Shown: positions 43,342-52,206 of the stretch, one piece after another
How the letters are laid out: every line of letters starts with the position of its first letter
Numbering within the stretch: the stretch's first letter is position 1
Assembly (NCBI RefSeq): GCF_022397915.1
Contig: NZ_JAKEUO010000003.1
Coordinates: 1,820 to 54,516, forward strand
Length of the DNA: 52,697 nt
From: Vibrio sp. Isolate34
GTDB lineage: Bacteria; Pseudomonadota; Gammaproteobacteria; Enterobacterales; Vibrionaceae
Direction of reading: 5' to 3'
Position numbers and translations under genes: made by a program
Notes under the pieces: model-generated
What the model was told of the DNA's origin: nothing
Database searches by the model: none
Seen by the model: the letters and a program-made list of their open reading frames with translations, nothing else

Positions 43342-43893
43342 CTACCAGTATTCAGCATGAGCCAAAGCTTCAACACAGCTAGACTGTTCGCTCGCCACTT
43401 TGATTTCACCGCCAGTCAGCGATTGAGCGATCCAACCGTGAGGGTAGCTCAACTCGAATGGTGCTGGGATCTGCTCAGTAGTGATTTGCTCAAAACCTAC
43501 TTTTGAATAGTAACTAGGATCACCGTATGTCACAGCAAGCTCGACACCCTGTTCCTTTAGAGTCTGTAAGCCGAAGTTAATCAGCTTTTGGCCGATCCCA
43601 CGCTTTTGAACTTGAGTGCTCACCGCTACTGGAGAGAGCAAGTAAGCCTTAGTTTCGTCATCAAATGAAAGCGGAGTAAAAATAATCGCGCCTACAATTG
43701 TGCTTCCTAATTCACGAGTATCATCTTCCGCGACAAAACAAAGTAGCTCTGTTGGATCTGTGGTCGTTAAAAGATCCTTGGCAAGCTTACCTACTGTTTT
43801 ACCCTCGTTCTCGCCTTCTGAATCAGTAAAGGTTTGAGTAAAAAGTTGCGTGATCGTTTCGATCTCACTTGAATCATGTTGTCTAAATTTCAT
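43342..43893 (-). CDS. GNAT-family N-acetyltransferase
   Basis: A 183-residue acetyltransferase. Acetyl-CoA loop is VQKRGIGQKLINFGL (Q/R-x2-G-x-G/A); preceded by AYLLSPVAVS and followed by VELAVTYGDPSYYSKVGFE, as in the YhbS group. ATG at 43893 has GAAGAG 5 nt upstream; a GTG start at 43905 is less likely. It begins 12 nt after the MerR-methyltransferase fusion gene ends, so it is the second gene of an operon under the MerR promoter, perhaps acetylating the ligand sensed by that regulator. Confidence 0.87.
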   Translation of the reverse strand: MKFRQHDSSEIETITQLFTQTFTDSEGENEGKTVGKLAKDLLTTTDPTELLCFVAEDDTRELGSTIVGAIIFTPLSFDDETKAYLLSPVAVSTQVQKRGIGQKLINFGLQTLKEQGVELAVTYGDPSYYSKVGFEQITTEQIPAPFELSYPHGWIAQSLTGGEIKVASEQSSCVEALAHAEYW

Positions 43894-43905
43894 AGTGCTC
43901 TTCAC

Positions 43906-45126
43906 TTACTGTGCTTTCTTCAACACAAAGAAGTGATAATCAAAATCACGCTTTGCTGAACCTTGAGAACCTTCCACAAGTTCGCTGTTATTGAAGAATT
44001 GTTTAATTTCATTGTCGCAATCTGCGAGCGCTTTTGAGTTTGGCATCGTCGCTTTCAAAGACTCGACTTGCTTTTGTAAAGGCTGATAATAGGCAAGCCA
44101 GCCTGCATCGCTCATCGCAAATTCACCCAATACTTGGTAACCCGCCGCATTTGCATGCTTGATACGTTCAGCTACCGTCGTCATATCTGGGTACTCTTTT
44201 TGCCAGAACGCTTTGATTGATTCACTTGGGGTATCTGTGTTCCAGACCAAATCATTCACAACCAAGGTGCCATCATCGATGAGTAGCTTCCGCCAGTGCA
44301 TTAATGCCTTCTGAACACCCATGATGTAAGCGCTGCCTTCTGACCAGATCAGGTCGAACGACTTAGCTTCAAACGGTAAATCCATCATGCTTGCGCACAC
44401 GGTTTGAACATTACTTTCTAATCCAGATGCTTGTGCTTGCTGAGTTAGAATGTCCAAACTCGGTTGATCATTGTCGACCGCAATAATGTGTACGTCGGCT
44501 TGGTGCTTTTTGATAGCGTTCGCTAACACATTGGTCGCGATGCCTTTGCCACAACCTATCTCAAGTACACGCTTTGGAGAAATAGGAACTTGTGCTAGTG
44601 CCGCTAAAGTATCTTCAGCCGTTCCAGGCCCTAAACGCTCTAAGCCCTCAAAGATGGTGCCAAAATCGGCCATATATTGCTCATGTTCGTTCATGTCTTT
44701 CGATAGCCACTTCAATCTTAGAGCCTGTTTTTCATCGAAGCCTTGTTTAATTAACCAATCGATGTGTGCATCTGGCGCAAGCTTATCCATCGACTCATGC
44801 CACTCGTCTAGACCACCTTCACCTAGCATTGCTGCTAGTAGGTCGCGTGATCGTTGCTTTTGAACGAGCTCTTCGTCTAACTGCTTAAGACGATTTTCCA
44901 GTAAGCTGCGCTCTATCTTTGCATCTAGACAAGCTTGGCACTCTTTGAGCGTCAGCCCACCCGCTTGCAGTTGCTGCAACAAGCGAACACGCTGTAGCTC
45001 CTTTTCAGAATAAAGACGATAACCATTACTCTGGCGTTGAGCCTCAATCAAACCTAGCTTGCCGTAATACAACAATGTGGAACGACTCAGCCCAACTAAT
45101 TCGGCCAGTTCAGAGATACGATACAT
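43906..45126 (-). CDS. MerR-family regulator fused to a SAM-dependent methyltransferase
   Basis: A 406-residue fusion. Residues 1-70 are a MerR winged helix (MYRISELAELVGLSRSTLLY, then GYRLYSEKELQRVRLL); about 71-105 is the dimerisation coiled coil. A Cys pair at ECQACL (about 62-67) is present. Residues about 185-330 are a class-I methyltransferase: motif I VLEIGCGKG (187-195), Asp in VDNDQPS, motif around MMDLPFEAKSFDLIWSEGS. Linker about 106-184 is unassigned. Typical MerR proteins have a ligand domain here. The promoter has a 19-bp spacer with a palindrome, so it is likely autoregulated. It is followed by a GNAT gene. Confidence 0.9.
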   Translation of the reverse strand: MYRISELAELVGLSRSTLLYYGKLGLIEAQRQSNGYRLYSEKELQRVRLLQQLQAGGLTLKECQACLDAKIERSLLENRLKQLDEELVQKQRSRDLLAAMLGEGGLDEWHESMDKLAPDAHIDWLIKQGFDEKQALRLKWLSKDMNEHEQYMADFGTIFEGLERLGPGTAEDTLAALAQVPISPKRVLEIGCGKGIATNVLANAIKKHQADVHIIAVDNDQPSLDILTQQAQASGLESNVQTVCASMMDLPFEAKSFDLIWSEGSAYIMGVQKALMHWRKLLIDDGTLVVNDLVWNTDTPSESIKAFWQKEYPDMTTVAERIKHANAAGYQVLGEFAMSDAGWLAYYQPLQKQVESLKATMPNSKALADCDNEIKQFFNNSELVEGSQGSAKRDFDYHFFVLKKAQ

Positions 45127-45152
45127 GCACTTCCCCTCTCATTTCGGTAGCA

Positions 45153-45183
45153 AAGATAAACTATGAAGCTATAGTCAGGTCAA
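45153..45183 (-). promoter_or_regulatory. MerR-type promoter with 19-bp spacer
   Basis: On the minus strand TTGACC (45178-45183) and TATCTT (45153-45158) are 19 bp apart instead of 17. The spacer holds the inverted repeat ACTAT-N6-ATAGT (45160-45175). This overlong spacer with a centred palindrome is the hallmark of MerR-activated promoters. Confidence 0.75.
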
Positions 45184-45555
45184 CAAACTTTTAGACATTT
45201 ATTTCGTCTTTTCCTTCTTTACCTTCAAATTGGTAAAGCTCTCTGAGCGTGTCTTTTAACCATAGAACGATTAGTCATCGACATTGTCTGAACGGGATTC
45301 AAGAAAAGGAGAGGTTATTAAACTTGATGAATTGAAAACAATTGACTCATAAACATACTTCTTTCTAATCGAATATTTCTGACTGCTAGATCATTCAACA
45401 ATGAATAAACGTTAACTAAAGCAACAAATACAATCACCAAGAAAATGCGTCAAACGATCACAGATAATACTCCGAAATACCTTTGTAAGTTTTTTAGAAA
45501 AATTCAAAAATAATTAGAGTTTAACCCCTAACTTTACTGAGTAATTTGTTAGGCT
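45184..45555. other. Intergenic region upstream of the aromatic amino acid permease
   Basis: About 370 bp, A/T rich. It contains no open frame that I can support. The promoter of tyrP should lie toward its right end, next to the TyrR-like box. Confidence 0.35.
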
Positions 45556-45573
45556 TGGTAACAAATATTTACA
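45556..45573 (+). promoter_or_regulatory. TyrR-like box
   Basis: TGGTAACAAATATTTACA compares with TGTAAA-N6-TTTACA: right half perfect, left half 4 of 6, correct 6-bp spacing. It lies 40 bp before the permease start, in keeping with control by aromatic amino acids. Confidence 0.5.
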
Positions 45574-45613
45574 ATCCAACAAAAAATTAATTGGATACTT
45601 TGAGGTTGCTTTC

Positions 45614-46783
45614 TTGAATATGAAATTATTCGGCAGTTCTTTGATTCTTTCAGGAACTGCATTAGGGGCTGGCATGCTTGCTATTCCCATGGTGTTGGCC
45701 CAATTTGGCTTCATGATCAGCTCAGTGCTGATGCTACTTATCTTTATCGGCACCACTTACTCTGCACTCCTACTGGCAGAGGCGTGTACCAAAACTAAAG
45801 ACAACAGTGGCATGAGCAGTGTTGCTTACCTCACTCTGGGCAGCAAAGGTAAACACTTTATCAATGCACTCTTTTACCTGCTTCTAGTGTGCATGCTCAT
45901 CGCTTATATCTTGGGTGTGGGTGACATCATCCATAAGCTACTGCTCGATGTCGGCGTGAACATCTCTGCATCTGCTGCTTATACAGTTTTCAGCCTGTTT
46001 ATGGGTGTGGTTGTGGTAGCGGGTAAGTCTTATATCGACAAGTTGAACCGTGGTCTATTCATCATGATGGTGGTGATGCTGTTTATTGTTATCGCTTCTC
46101 TGTTTAGCAATATCCGTCTTGATTACCTAATTCAAACTAGCCAATACACGGCCAATGACGTGGTGCAATACAGCGCGGTTATCTTTACCAGCTTTGCCTC
46201 TATGGTGGTGATCCCGTCACTGGTTATCTACAACCGTGAAGCGACTCAAAAGCAGATCCGTAATATGATTCTGTTGGGCTCTGTGATTCCGTTCGTGTGC
46301 TACCTCACTTGGTTGTTCGCGATTATCGGAAACCTTGGCACAGACGCGATCAGCCAATTCCACAACATTTCAGAGTTGATCTCTGCGTTTAGCGGACAAT
46401 CTGCTTGGTTAAAAGTAGTGATTGCTTTGTTCTCTGCACTGGCATTGGTGACTTCTTTCCTCGGCGTGTCCATGGCGCTGTATGACCAAAACAAAGACGC
46501 GGTAACCAACAACAAGTTAATGGCTTACGCTCTGACCTTTGTACTGCCTCTGGTATTGGCTGAGTTGTTTGCTAGCCAATTCGTCAGCATGCTCGACTAT
46601 GCAGGCATGGTGTTGGTGTTCTTAGCTATCTGGGGACCACTCGCGATGGTAGTTAAAGTTCGTAGACCAGACTTCCCTCACCTACAAACCGAGGGTAGCT
46701 ACACAGCAGCTGGCGGCGACACAGCACTTGTTGCTACCTTTGGCTTTGGTGCGTTAATTTTCGTGTCTTGGTTTATGGGTTAG
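45614..46783 (+). CDS. tyrP: Aromatic amino acid permease (tyrosine-specific type)
   Basis: A 389-residue transporter of the HAAAP family with 11 helices. It begins FGSSLILSGTALGAGMLAIPMVLAQFGF, which is the conserved first helix of TyrP/Mtr/TnaB; LLLAEACTKTK and the VASLFSN segment follow. Length and the LVIYNREATQKQIRNMI stretch fit TyrP better than Mtr. Start choice: TTG at 45614 has GAGG 8 nt upstream, whereas the ATG at 45620 would be 14 nt away, so the TTG start is plausible. It imports tyrosine with protons. A TyrR-like box lies upstream. Confidence 0.85.
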   Translation: MNMKLFGSSLILSGTALGAGMLAIPMVLAQFGFMISSVLMLLIFIGTTYSALLLAEACTKTKDNSGMSSVAYLTLGSKGKHFINALFYLLLVCMLIAYILGVGDIIHKLLLDVGVNISASAAYTVFSLFMGVVVVAGKSYIDKLNRGLFIMMVVMLFIVIASLFSNIRLDYLIQTSQYTANDVVQYSAVIFTSFASMVVIPSLVIYNREATQKQIRNMILLGSVIPFVCYLTWLFAIIGNLGTDAISQFHNISELISAFSGQSAWLKVVIALFSALALVTSFLGVSMALYDQNKDAVTNNKLMAYALTFVLPLVLAELFASQFVSMLDYAGMVLVFLAIWGPLAMVVKVRRPDFPHLQTEGSYTAAGGDTALVATFGFGALIFVSWFMG

Positions 46784-46810
46784 AGTTTCTGGGCTAGCCC
46801 GAGCGTCTGT

Positions 46811-46850
46811 AAAAAAGCCCGTGTATCCTGTGATTCGCGGGCTTTTTAGT
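46811..46850. terminator. Bidirectional terminator after tyrP
   Basis: AAAAAGCCCG (46812-46821) and CGGGCTTTTT (46838-46847), with A-run before and T after. It separates tyrP from the converging chemoreceptor gene. Confidence 0.85.
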
Positions 46851-46882
46851 TTTGCTAATCAGATTGATTTGAACGCTTATGG

Positions 46883-48862
46883 CTAGCTCTTAAACGTGCT
46901 CGCAATCTCTTTCAATGAAGCCGCCAGTTCAGCTTGTTCTTTGGCGGTTGCTGCAATTTGAGTTGCGCCTGTGGTCGACTCTGTCGATTTCTGCTCAACC
47001 GCCATCACGTTTTGCGCGATATCTTGAGTTACGACGGCTTGCTCTTCTGTCGCTGTAGCGATCTGTTCGGTCATGCTAAATATCTCGCTTACCGATGCGG
47101 AGATTCCTTGTAAGGTGTGCTCGACCTCTTTTGAATCCTCAACTGCTTTAGACGACATCTTCTGGCTGTTATCAATCACATTAAACGCCGTTTGAACATC
47201 AGACTGTAGCGAGCTGATAAAGCCTTCAATTTCAGCTGTCGATTGCTGAGTACGTTGTGCTAGCGTGCGAACTTCATCAGCCACTACCGCGAATCCACGG
47301 CCTTGCTCACCCGCTCGTGCCGCTTCAATTGCCGCGTTCAATGCCAGTAGGTTGGTTTGTTCTGCTACCGACTTAATCACATCAATCACACTGTTAATGT
47401 TATTGCTGCTCTCGTGTAGATGCGTGATTTTTTCCGCTAGGTCATTAATTTCAGAAGCCAGTTTTTCGATAGAGTGGTAAGAGTTTTGAACCGTACTCAA
47501 ACCTTCTTGCGACTGCTCATCGACCAGTTTAGCGGAGCTTGCTGTCTGCTGAGTTTTAGCGGCCACTTCATTTACCGTTGCTGATAACTCTTCTGTCGCC
47601 GTCGCAACTAAGCCAATTTGGTCTTGTTGTTGAACCAGCGTACTCGAGTTGTAATGACAAGTTTGCGAGGTTTCTTCAGCGGCTGAAGCCAAAGTCAGGC
47701 TCGACTGAGACAGGTTGTCGATAACGTTTGAAAACTTCTCTAGGGTTTCGTTCAGTGCCGAAGAGATCTGGCCAAGTTCGCTGTTACCAGCGTACTTAGC
47801 ACGAACCGTAAGATCGTTGTCATTACGAACTTTAGACAACATCACTGTCAGGTCTTTCACTCTCATCGTCAGGTCGCTGATCGCCTTAAAGCTGACAAAG
47901 GTTGCGAACAACGTAATCAAAGCAAACAGACCAATACTCATCATCATCACAGACTGCGCTTCTGACATCTTTTTCTCGGTCAGCGCAATCAGTGATTCAG
48001 CTAGGTGATTTTCAGTTTTCTTTAGCTGAACAATACGAGCAGTAGATTGAGAGAACCAGTACACAGGGTCAACATCAAAGCCGCTCATCTTAGATTCAGC
48101 CAAACTACGAAGCTTTTCCACTTCTGCTACAGAGCGGTCATTTAACTGCTGCTCAAAGAAACGAACGTTCGCTGGGTTGCTCAACACTTCAAAGTTAGAG
48201 AAATAGGTATTTTGCTGTGTCACCAAAGAGATGAATCTAACCAACATACCTGGGCCGAACTCATTTCTAGAAAAGGTGTTGTTGAGAACCGCACGCTCAA
48301 TACCAGCGCGCTCTTTACCTTGCAGGAAATTATAGTAAGCGATAGTTTCTTTAGTGATGATGGCATCAGAACTCAGCTCTGCAATTAAGGCAGAAACACT
48401 GAGTAACTTAGCATTCAGTTTGGTGTAGTAACCCAATGCCTCTGAAAGCGAGATAGATTGAGAGTCCACTCGATTTCGAATCGTCGTGATCTGATTAAGG
48501 CTCTGGCTTATCTCTGTATTCAGGCGATTGATCTGTGGCAGATTGATATTGGCAGACTGCCAGTAATCATTTCTTTGGTTACGACGGTTGTCGGCATTGG
48601 TTCTCTGCGCGGCTAATTCACTGACAAACTTGGTTCCTTGAGAACCAATAAAGCCAGCTGTCATGCCTCGCTCTTTTTGTAACTCATGCACTAACTCACT
48701 GTACACAACCGAAAGGCGCGTCAGTTTATTCAATGAGGACATTTCAGTCTTTGTTTCTACGCCTTTTGAAATCGCAGAAACGCTAAGCCATAGAAATCCC
48801 AAGATCGGTAAAATAAGCAAAGCGATGATTTTTTGCTTAAAAGACATATCGGTTAATTTCAT
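46883..48862 (-). CDS. Methyl-accepting chemotaxis protein with NIT sensor domain
   Basis: A 659-residue chemoreceptor. First membrane helix about 11-30, then a periplasmic helical NIT (nitrate/nitrite-sensing) domain to about 295: the conserved [17 protein letters not shown] (about 56-72) and [17 protein letters not shown] (about 177-193) are its marks. A second helix about 306-326, HAMP, and the signalling tip [23 protein letters not shown] at 48862 has AGGG 8 nt upstream. It probably mediates taxis to nitrate or a related anion; the ligand is inferred from the domain. It ends just after a bidirectional terminator. Confidence 0.93.
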   Translation of the reverse strand: MKLTDMSFKQKIIALLILPILGFLWLSVSAISKGVETKTEMSSLNKLTRLSVVYSELVHELQKERGMTAGFIGSQGTKFVSELAAQRTNADNRRNQRNDYWQSANINLPQINRLNTEISQSLNQITTIRNRVDSQSISLSEALGYYTKLNAKLLSVSALIAELSSDAIITKETIAYYNFLQGKERAGIERAVLNNTFSRNEFGPGMLVRFISLVTQQNTYFSNFEVLSNPANVRFFEQQLNDRSVAEVEKLRSLAESKMSGFDVDPVYWFSQSTARIVQLKKTENHLAESLIALTEKKMSEAQSVMMMSIGLFALITLFATFVSFKAISDLTMRVKDLTVMLSKVRNDNDLTVRAKYAGNSELGQISSALNETLEKFSNVIDNLSQSSLTLASAAEETSQTCHYNSSTLVQQQDQIGLVATATEELSATVNEVAAKTQQTASSAKLVDEQSQEGLSTVQNSYHSIEKLASEINDLAEKITHLHESSNNINSVIDVIKSVAEQTNLLALNAAIEAARAGEQGRGFAVVADEVRTLAQRTQQSTAEIEGFISSLQSDVQTAFNVIDNSQKMSSKAVEDSKEVEHTLQGISASVSEIFSMTEQIATATEEQAVVTQDIAQNVMAVEQKSTESTTGATQIAATAKEQAELAASLKEIASTFKS

Positions 48863-48993
48863 TATCATTTCCCTAGCAGCTAACAAATATTTCTCGGTCA
48901 TCTAGCTCAGTACATTTCCAGACGGATGTGCATTTACTGTGACCGTATAATTATTCAACTTAATTAATATAGTTCAATTTCCATACCACACAG

Positions 48994-49009
48994 TTCAGCG
49001 TGCGCTGAA
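48994..49009. promoter_or_regulatory. Palindrome upstream of the NIT chemoreceptor
   Basis: Perfect palindrome TTCAGCG-TG-CGCTGAA in the 400-bp gap between the chemoreceptor and the zinc-knuckle gene, about 130 bp upstream of the chemoreceptor ATG. A binding site for an unknown regulator. The rest of 48863-49268 holds TTGACT (49038) and TATAAT-like sequence (49206-49211) but no other clear element. Confidence 0.4.
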
Positions 49010-49268
49010 AGCAACATTTCACCTTACAGAATTCATTGACTTATTTATAAAACCGTTAGCTATGCTACTTTAGAAAACACAAAAAACGTGCAACAACATT
49101 TTTCTGACACAAGCGACTGAAAAATCAAAGTTTTTCATACCCCTAAAGAGGTGTGCACAAACCATTTAGCTGCTCAGTTGTCGCTATATATTCAGCACTA
49201 ACTATGTATAATGCCGTGCTCAAAAAGTTACGAATTCAATTAATGTAGAAGCATAATTAGAGGTTTTT

Positions 49269-49442
49269 ATGGACTGTCCCGCTTGCGAAGAACACATTGG
49301 ATGGGAATGGGTAGAAGAAGCAGCAATCGAACCTAATGAAGAATTCGATTGCCCAGAGTGCGAAGAAACGCTGATGTACACTATCGATGAAGGCACCTAT
49401 TACGGCGCGCAGCATAAAACCGTCGAAGTCGTCGACGACTAG
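49269..49442 (+). CDS. Small zinc-knuckle protein (two CPxC motifs)
   Basis: A 57-residue acidic protein with two knuckles: MDCPACEEH (Cys 3, Cys 6) and FDCPECEET (Cys 28, Cys 31), which can together hold one zinc ion as a zinc ribbon. The rest (GWEWVEEAA, TLMYTIDEGTYYGAQHKTVE) is Glu/Asp rich. No DNA-binding basic surface is seen. A ribosome site (AGAGG) is 6 nt before the ATG. Function unknown; small zinc ribbons often are adaptor or regulatory proteins. It precedes the tetR gene but a separate promoter region lies between. Confidence 0.75.
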   Translation: MDCPACEEHIGWEWVEEAAIEPNEEFDCPECEETLMYTIDEGTYYGAQHKTVEVVDD

Positions 49443-49571
49443 TCTTACTTAGACATTAGATAATGATACCAGAATAAAAACTGCCAAACCTTGTCTATTA
49501 ATTGCATTCAATCGAGCACCTTATGCACCAACAAGTTGCAAGGAAGACAATTAAGTTGAGCAAAACACACC

Positions 49572-49616
49572 TTTACTAGAACGAACGTTCAGCATAAAAT
49601 ATTGAACATATGTTCA
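49572..49616 (+). promoter_or_regulatory. tetR promoter with paired operators
   Basis: GAACGAACGTTC (49579-49590, one mismatch in symmetry) and TGAACATATGTTCA (49603-49616, perfect palindrome) are 25 bp apart centre to centre. TTTACT (49572-49577) and TAAAAT (49595-49600) with a 17-bp spacer form a plausible promoter with one operator in the spacer and one after the -10. The same operator pair occurs upstream of the AhpD-like gene. Confidence 0.75.
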
Positions 49617-49635
49617 GATTAATGAAGTAGATGTT

Positions 49636-50220
49636 ATGGCCAAGACCGCGAAGTTCGATAGACAAGACGTAGTAGATAAAGCAACGAACCTATATTGGGA
49701 AAAGGGCTTTCACGCGACTTCTATGCGTAACCTGCAAGACGTGATTGATATGCGTCCGGGTAGCATCTACGCGACGTTTGGCAGCAAAGAAGGTTTGTTT
49801 AAAGAGACGCTTGCTCGCTATACCGAACTTGGCATTCTCAACCTGAACTGCTTTCGCAGCGAAACAGACTCACCAATCAAGGCGCTTGAAAGCTTCGTAA
49901 AACGTGCAGTAGTTGAATCTAAAAAAAGTGCGCCAAATGGCATGTGTATGTTGGCTAAGACGGTAGCTGAGTTGACTGACGAGCACGCCGAATTATTAGA
50001 AGAGGCGAAGAGATCTCTTAAGATCATGGAAGGTGAGTTCGCTAAGCTGATTACCGAAGCTCAAGAGCTTGGTGAAATAAGCAAAGAGCGTGAACCGACT
50101 CAACTTGCTCGACATGTTCAAGTTCAGATCGCAGGCTTGCGTACCTACGCGAAAACCTGTGACGACATCGATTTGCTTAACTCTATGGTTGAAGACGTAT
50201 TTAAGTATCATCCTTTTTAA
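49636..50220 (+). CDS. TetR/AcrR-family repressor
   Basis: A 194-residue repressor. The DNA-binding part (about 8-55) has KATNLYWEKGFHATSMRNLQDVIDMRPGSIYATFGSKEGLF-like residues with recognition helix RPGSIYATFG. The ligand domain contains a Cys pair in NGMCMLAKT and NLNCFRS, which could sense electrophiles or oxidants. The ATG at 49636 is 20 bp after a palindromic operator, so it is autorepressed. The identical operator pair near the AhpD-like gene at 42556 marks that gene as a second target. Confidence 0.9.
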   Translation: MAKTAKFDRQDVVDKATNLYWEKGFHATSMRNLQDVIDMRPGSIYATFGSKEGLFKETLARYTELGILNLNCFRSETDSPIKALESFVKRAVVESKKSAPNGMCMLAKTVAELTDEHAELLEEAKRSLKIMEGEFAKLITEAQELGEISKEREPTQLARHVQVQIAGLRTYAKTCDDIDLLNSMVEDVFKYHPF

Positions 50221-50247
50221 AAGCTCAACTTGTTTTAGAGGCCATAC

Positions 50248-50291
50248 AAAAAGACTCCACTGTTAGCCAAAGGCTAGAGCGGAGTCTTTTT
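50248..50291. terminator. Bidirectional terminator
   Basis: AAAAAGACTCC (50248-50258) pairs with GGAGTCTTTTT (50281-50291), with TAGCC/GGCTA inside. It separates tetR from the converging PTS gene. Confidence 0.9.
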
Positions 50292-50340
50292 AGTTTGAGT
50301 CTAGTTAACTTTATAGATGATTAACTTTAAAGTTTAAGGG

Positions 50341-52206
50341 TTACACCTTTCGCATGATCAACGCCTGCGCATTGAGCATCGCTTCTTTAGTGCTGACATC
50401 TAAGATTTTCACATTCGCAAAGCGCTCAACTTCCTTAATCGCCACATCGTGAGCGAAGATCACCAACCTCGCCCTTTCAATATCTTTCTGTGTAATGCGA
50501 TTACCTATTCCGTTGGCACCTTGGGTCTCAACCTTTATCCGAACTCCAAGGTGATGGGCCGCCTTTTCTAAAGACTTAGCCGCCAAGAAAGTATGAGCAA
50601 CACCTGATGGGCATGAAGTAATTGCCAACACATCCGCTTGCCCTTCTTCTGTTACCGAACCACCGGCAGACTGATAAGAAAGTTCGTCACCTTCTACCAC
50701 ATTTTTTTTCAGCAGTATCACGATCAAAGCCGTGGTGAGCGCTCCCGCCAGTGTGCCAATGATGTAGCCAATTTTTCCGTCAACCACAGGCAGAACAATC
50801 CAACCGCCCCATGGTGCATGGTTCACTACATGGAACATAAAGCCAACAACGTTACCGACAATGCCACCAGCAACAACCGCAGGCAGAACGCGTGCAGGGT
50901 CGGCAGCAGCAAATGGGATCGCACCTTCACTGATGCCGATCATTCCCATGATCCCTGCGGCTTTGCCCGCTTCGCGTTCGTCGCGTTTAAACTTCTTCGG
51001 CGATATAAAAGTCGCCAGAGCCATACCGAGTGGTGGCGTACAAATCGCAATGCCAACGCCACCCATCAACCAAGGTTGGGTATTTACCTGAGTTTGAGCA
51101 AACAGTGTAGCGACCTTATTGATTGGTCCCCCCATATCAAAGGCGGTCATCGCGCCTAAAATACTACCGAGCACCATTTTTCCTGAGCCTGCCATCCCCG
51201 TGAGCATTTGGTTCATCTCTAGCATCACTTGGGCTATCGGGGAACCAATCACCCACATCACCGCCCCGCAAGTGACGAAGGTGCCGACTAGTGGATATAT
51301 GAAGATAGAGCTTAACGAGCTCATACTGTCTGGCAGCTTGATCTTCTTTAGTAGGTTCACCACAAAACCCGCAAAGAAACCGACCACAATCGCGCCTAGA
51401 AAGCCGGTGTTGTATTGATTCACCGCAACCCAAGAACCAATCATACCGGGCGCCAAACCCGGTTTGTCGGCCATTGAATAGGCGATGTACCCGCCTAATA
51501 CGGCAGTAAACAGGGTTAAGCCTGCGATGCCCATCTGTGCGATGTCAGCTAGAACGCCACTCTCTGGTACTGCGCCGTGACCCGACATCATCACCGACAA
51601 AGACAACAACACGCCGCCCGCGACTACGAATGGGATCATGTGCGAAGTGCCGTATAACAAATGTTCTTTGAGTCTATTGAGAGATTGTGCCCAAGGACTG
51701 AGCGGCTCGACATACACTTCATGATGGCTAGAGGCATAGCTATCGAAGGAGTCCGAATTGGCTTCGAGAAACAACTCTTGAGCCTCCTCAACCGACTCGG
51801 CTGCCTTTAATTTTGTAACAAAGCCATCTTCGATCAATTTGGTCGAGATCTGAGCCAGTACCTCGATATGATGGTCATCATTGTTGTCAGGTGAAGCGAG
51901 CATAAAGAACACATCAGACAGTTCACCGCCATCAGCACCATAATCAATGCCCGTTCGGCTAATGCCTACCGCGACAGCAGGTTTAGCAACGGCAGTGCTT
52001 TTCGCATGTGGAATCGCAATACCATCATCAAAACCCGTATTACCAATGGCCTCACGCTTCCAGATATCATCAAGGAATTCACTTTTATTGGAGAGCTTAC
52101 CGGCACGATCGAGTAACTCGACAAGCTCTTCAAAAACCGCCTGTTTGGAGTCTGCTTTCAAATCTAAGCAGATAATCTCGGGCTCGATAATGTTAGTGAT
52201 ATCCAT
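50341..52206 (-). CDS. PTS fructose-type enzyme II with order IIA-IIC-IIB
   Basis: A 621-residue PTS permease of the fructose family. IIA is residues about 1-150 with active-site His 67 (GIAIPHAKS) and the ASPDNNDDHHIEVLAQIS strand. IIC is about 180-500 with GAMTAFDMGGPINK and GISEGAIPFAA. IIB is about 525-621 with active-site Cys 532 (ITSCPSGVAHTFLAAKSLE). Fructose-class proteins with A-B-C or B-B-C order are common; A-C-B is less so. It phosphorylates and imports a sugar, probably fructose or mannosyl-type. The ATG at 52206 is divergent from another PTS IIB gene. Confidence 0.88.
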   Translation of the reverse strand: MDITNIIEPEIICLDLKADSKQAVFEELVELLDRAGKLSNKSEFLDDIWKREAIGNTGFDDGIAIPHAKSTAVAKPAVAVGISRTGIDYGADGGELSDVFFMLASPDNNDDHHIEVLAQISTKLIEDGFVTKLKAAESVEEAQELFLEANSDSFDSYASSHHEVYVEPLSPWAQSLNRLKEHLLYGTSHMIPFVVAGGVLLSLSVMMSGHGAVPESGVLADIAQMGIAGLTLFTAVLGGYIAYSMADKPGLAPGMIGSWVAVNQYNTGFLGAIVVGFFAGFVVNLLKKIKLPDSMSSLSSIFIYPLVGTFVTCGAVMWVIGSPIAQVMLEMNQMLTGMAGSGKMVLGSILGAMTAFDMGGPINKVATLFAQTQVNTQPWLMGGVGIAICTPPLGMALATFISPKKFKRDEREAGKAAGIMGMIGISEGAIPFAAADPARVLPAVVAGGIVGNVVGFMFHVVNHAPWGGWIVLPVVDGKIGYIIGTLAGALTTALIVILLKKNVVEGDELSYQSAGGSVTEEGQADVLAITSCPSGVAHTFLAAKSLEKAAHHLGVRIKVETQGANGIGNRITQKDIERARLVIFAHDVAIKEVERFANVKILDVSTKEAMLNAQALIMRKV

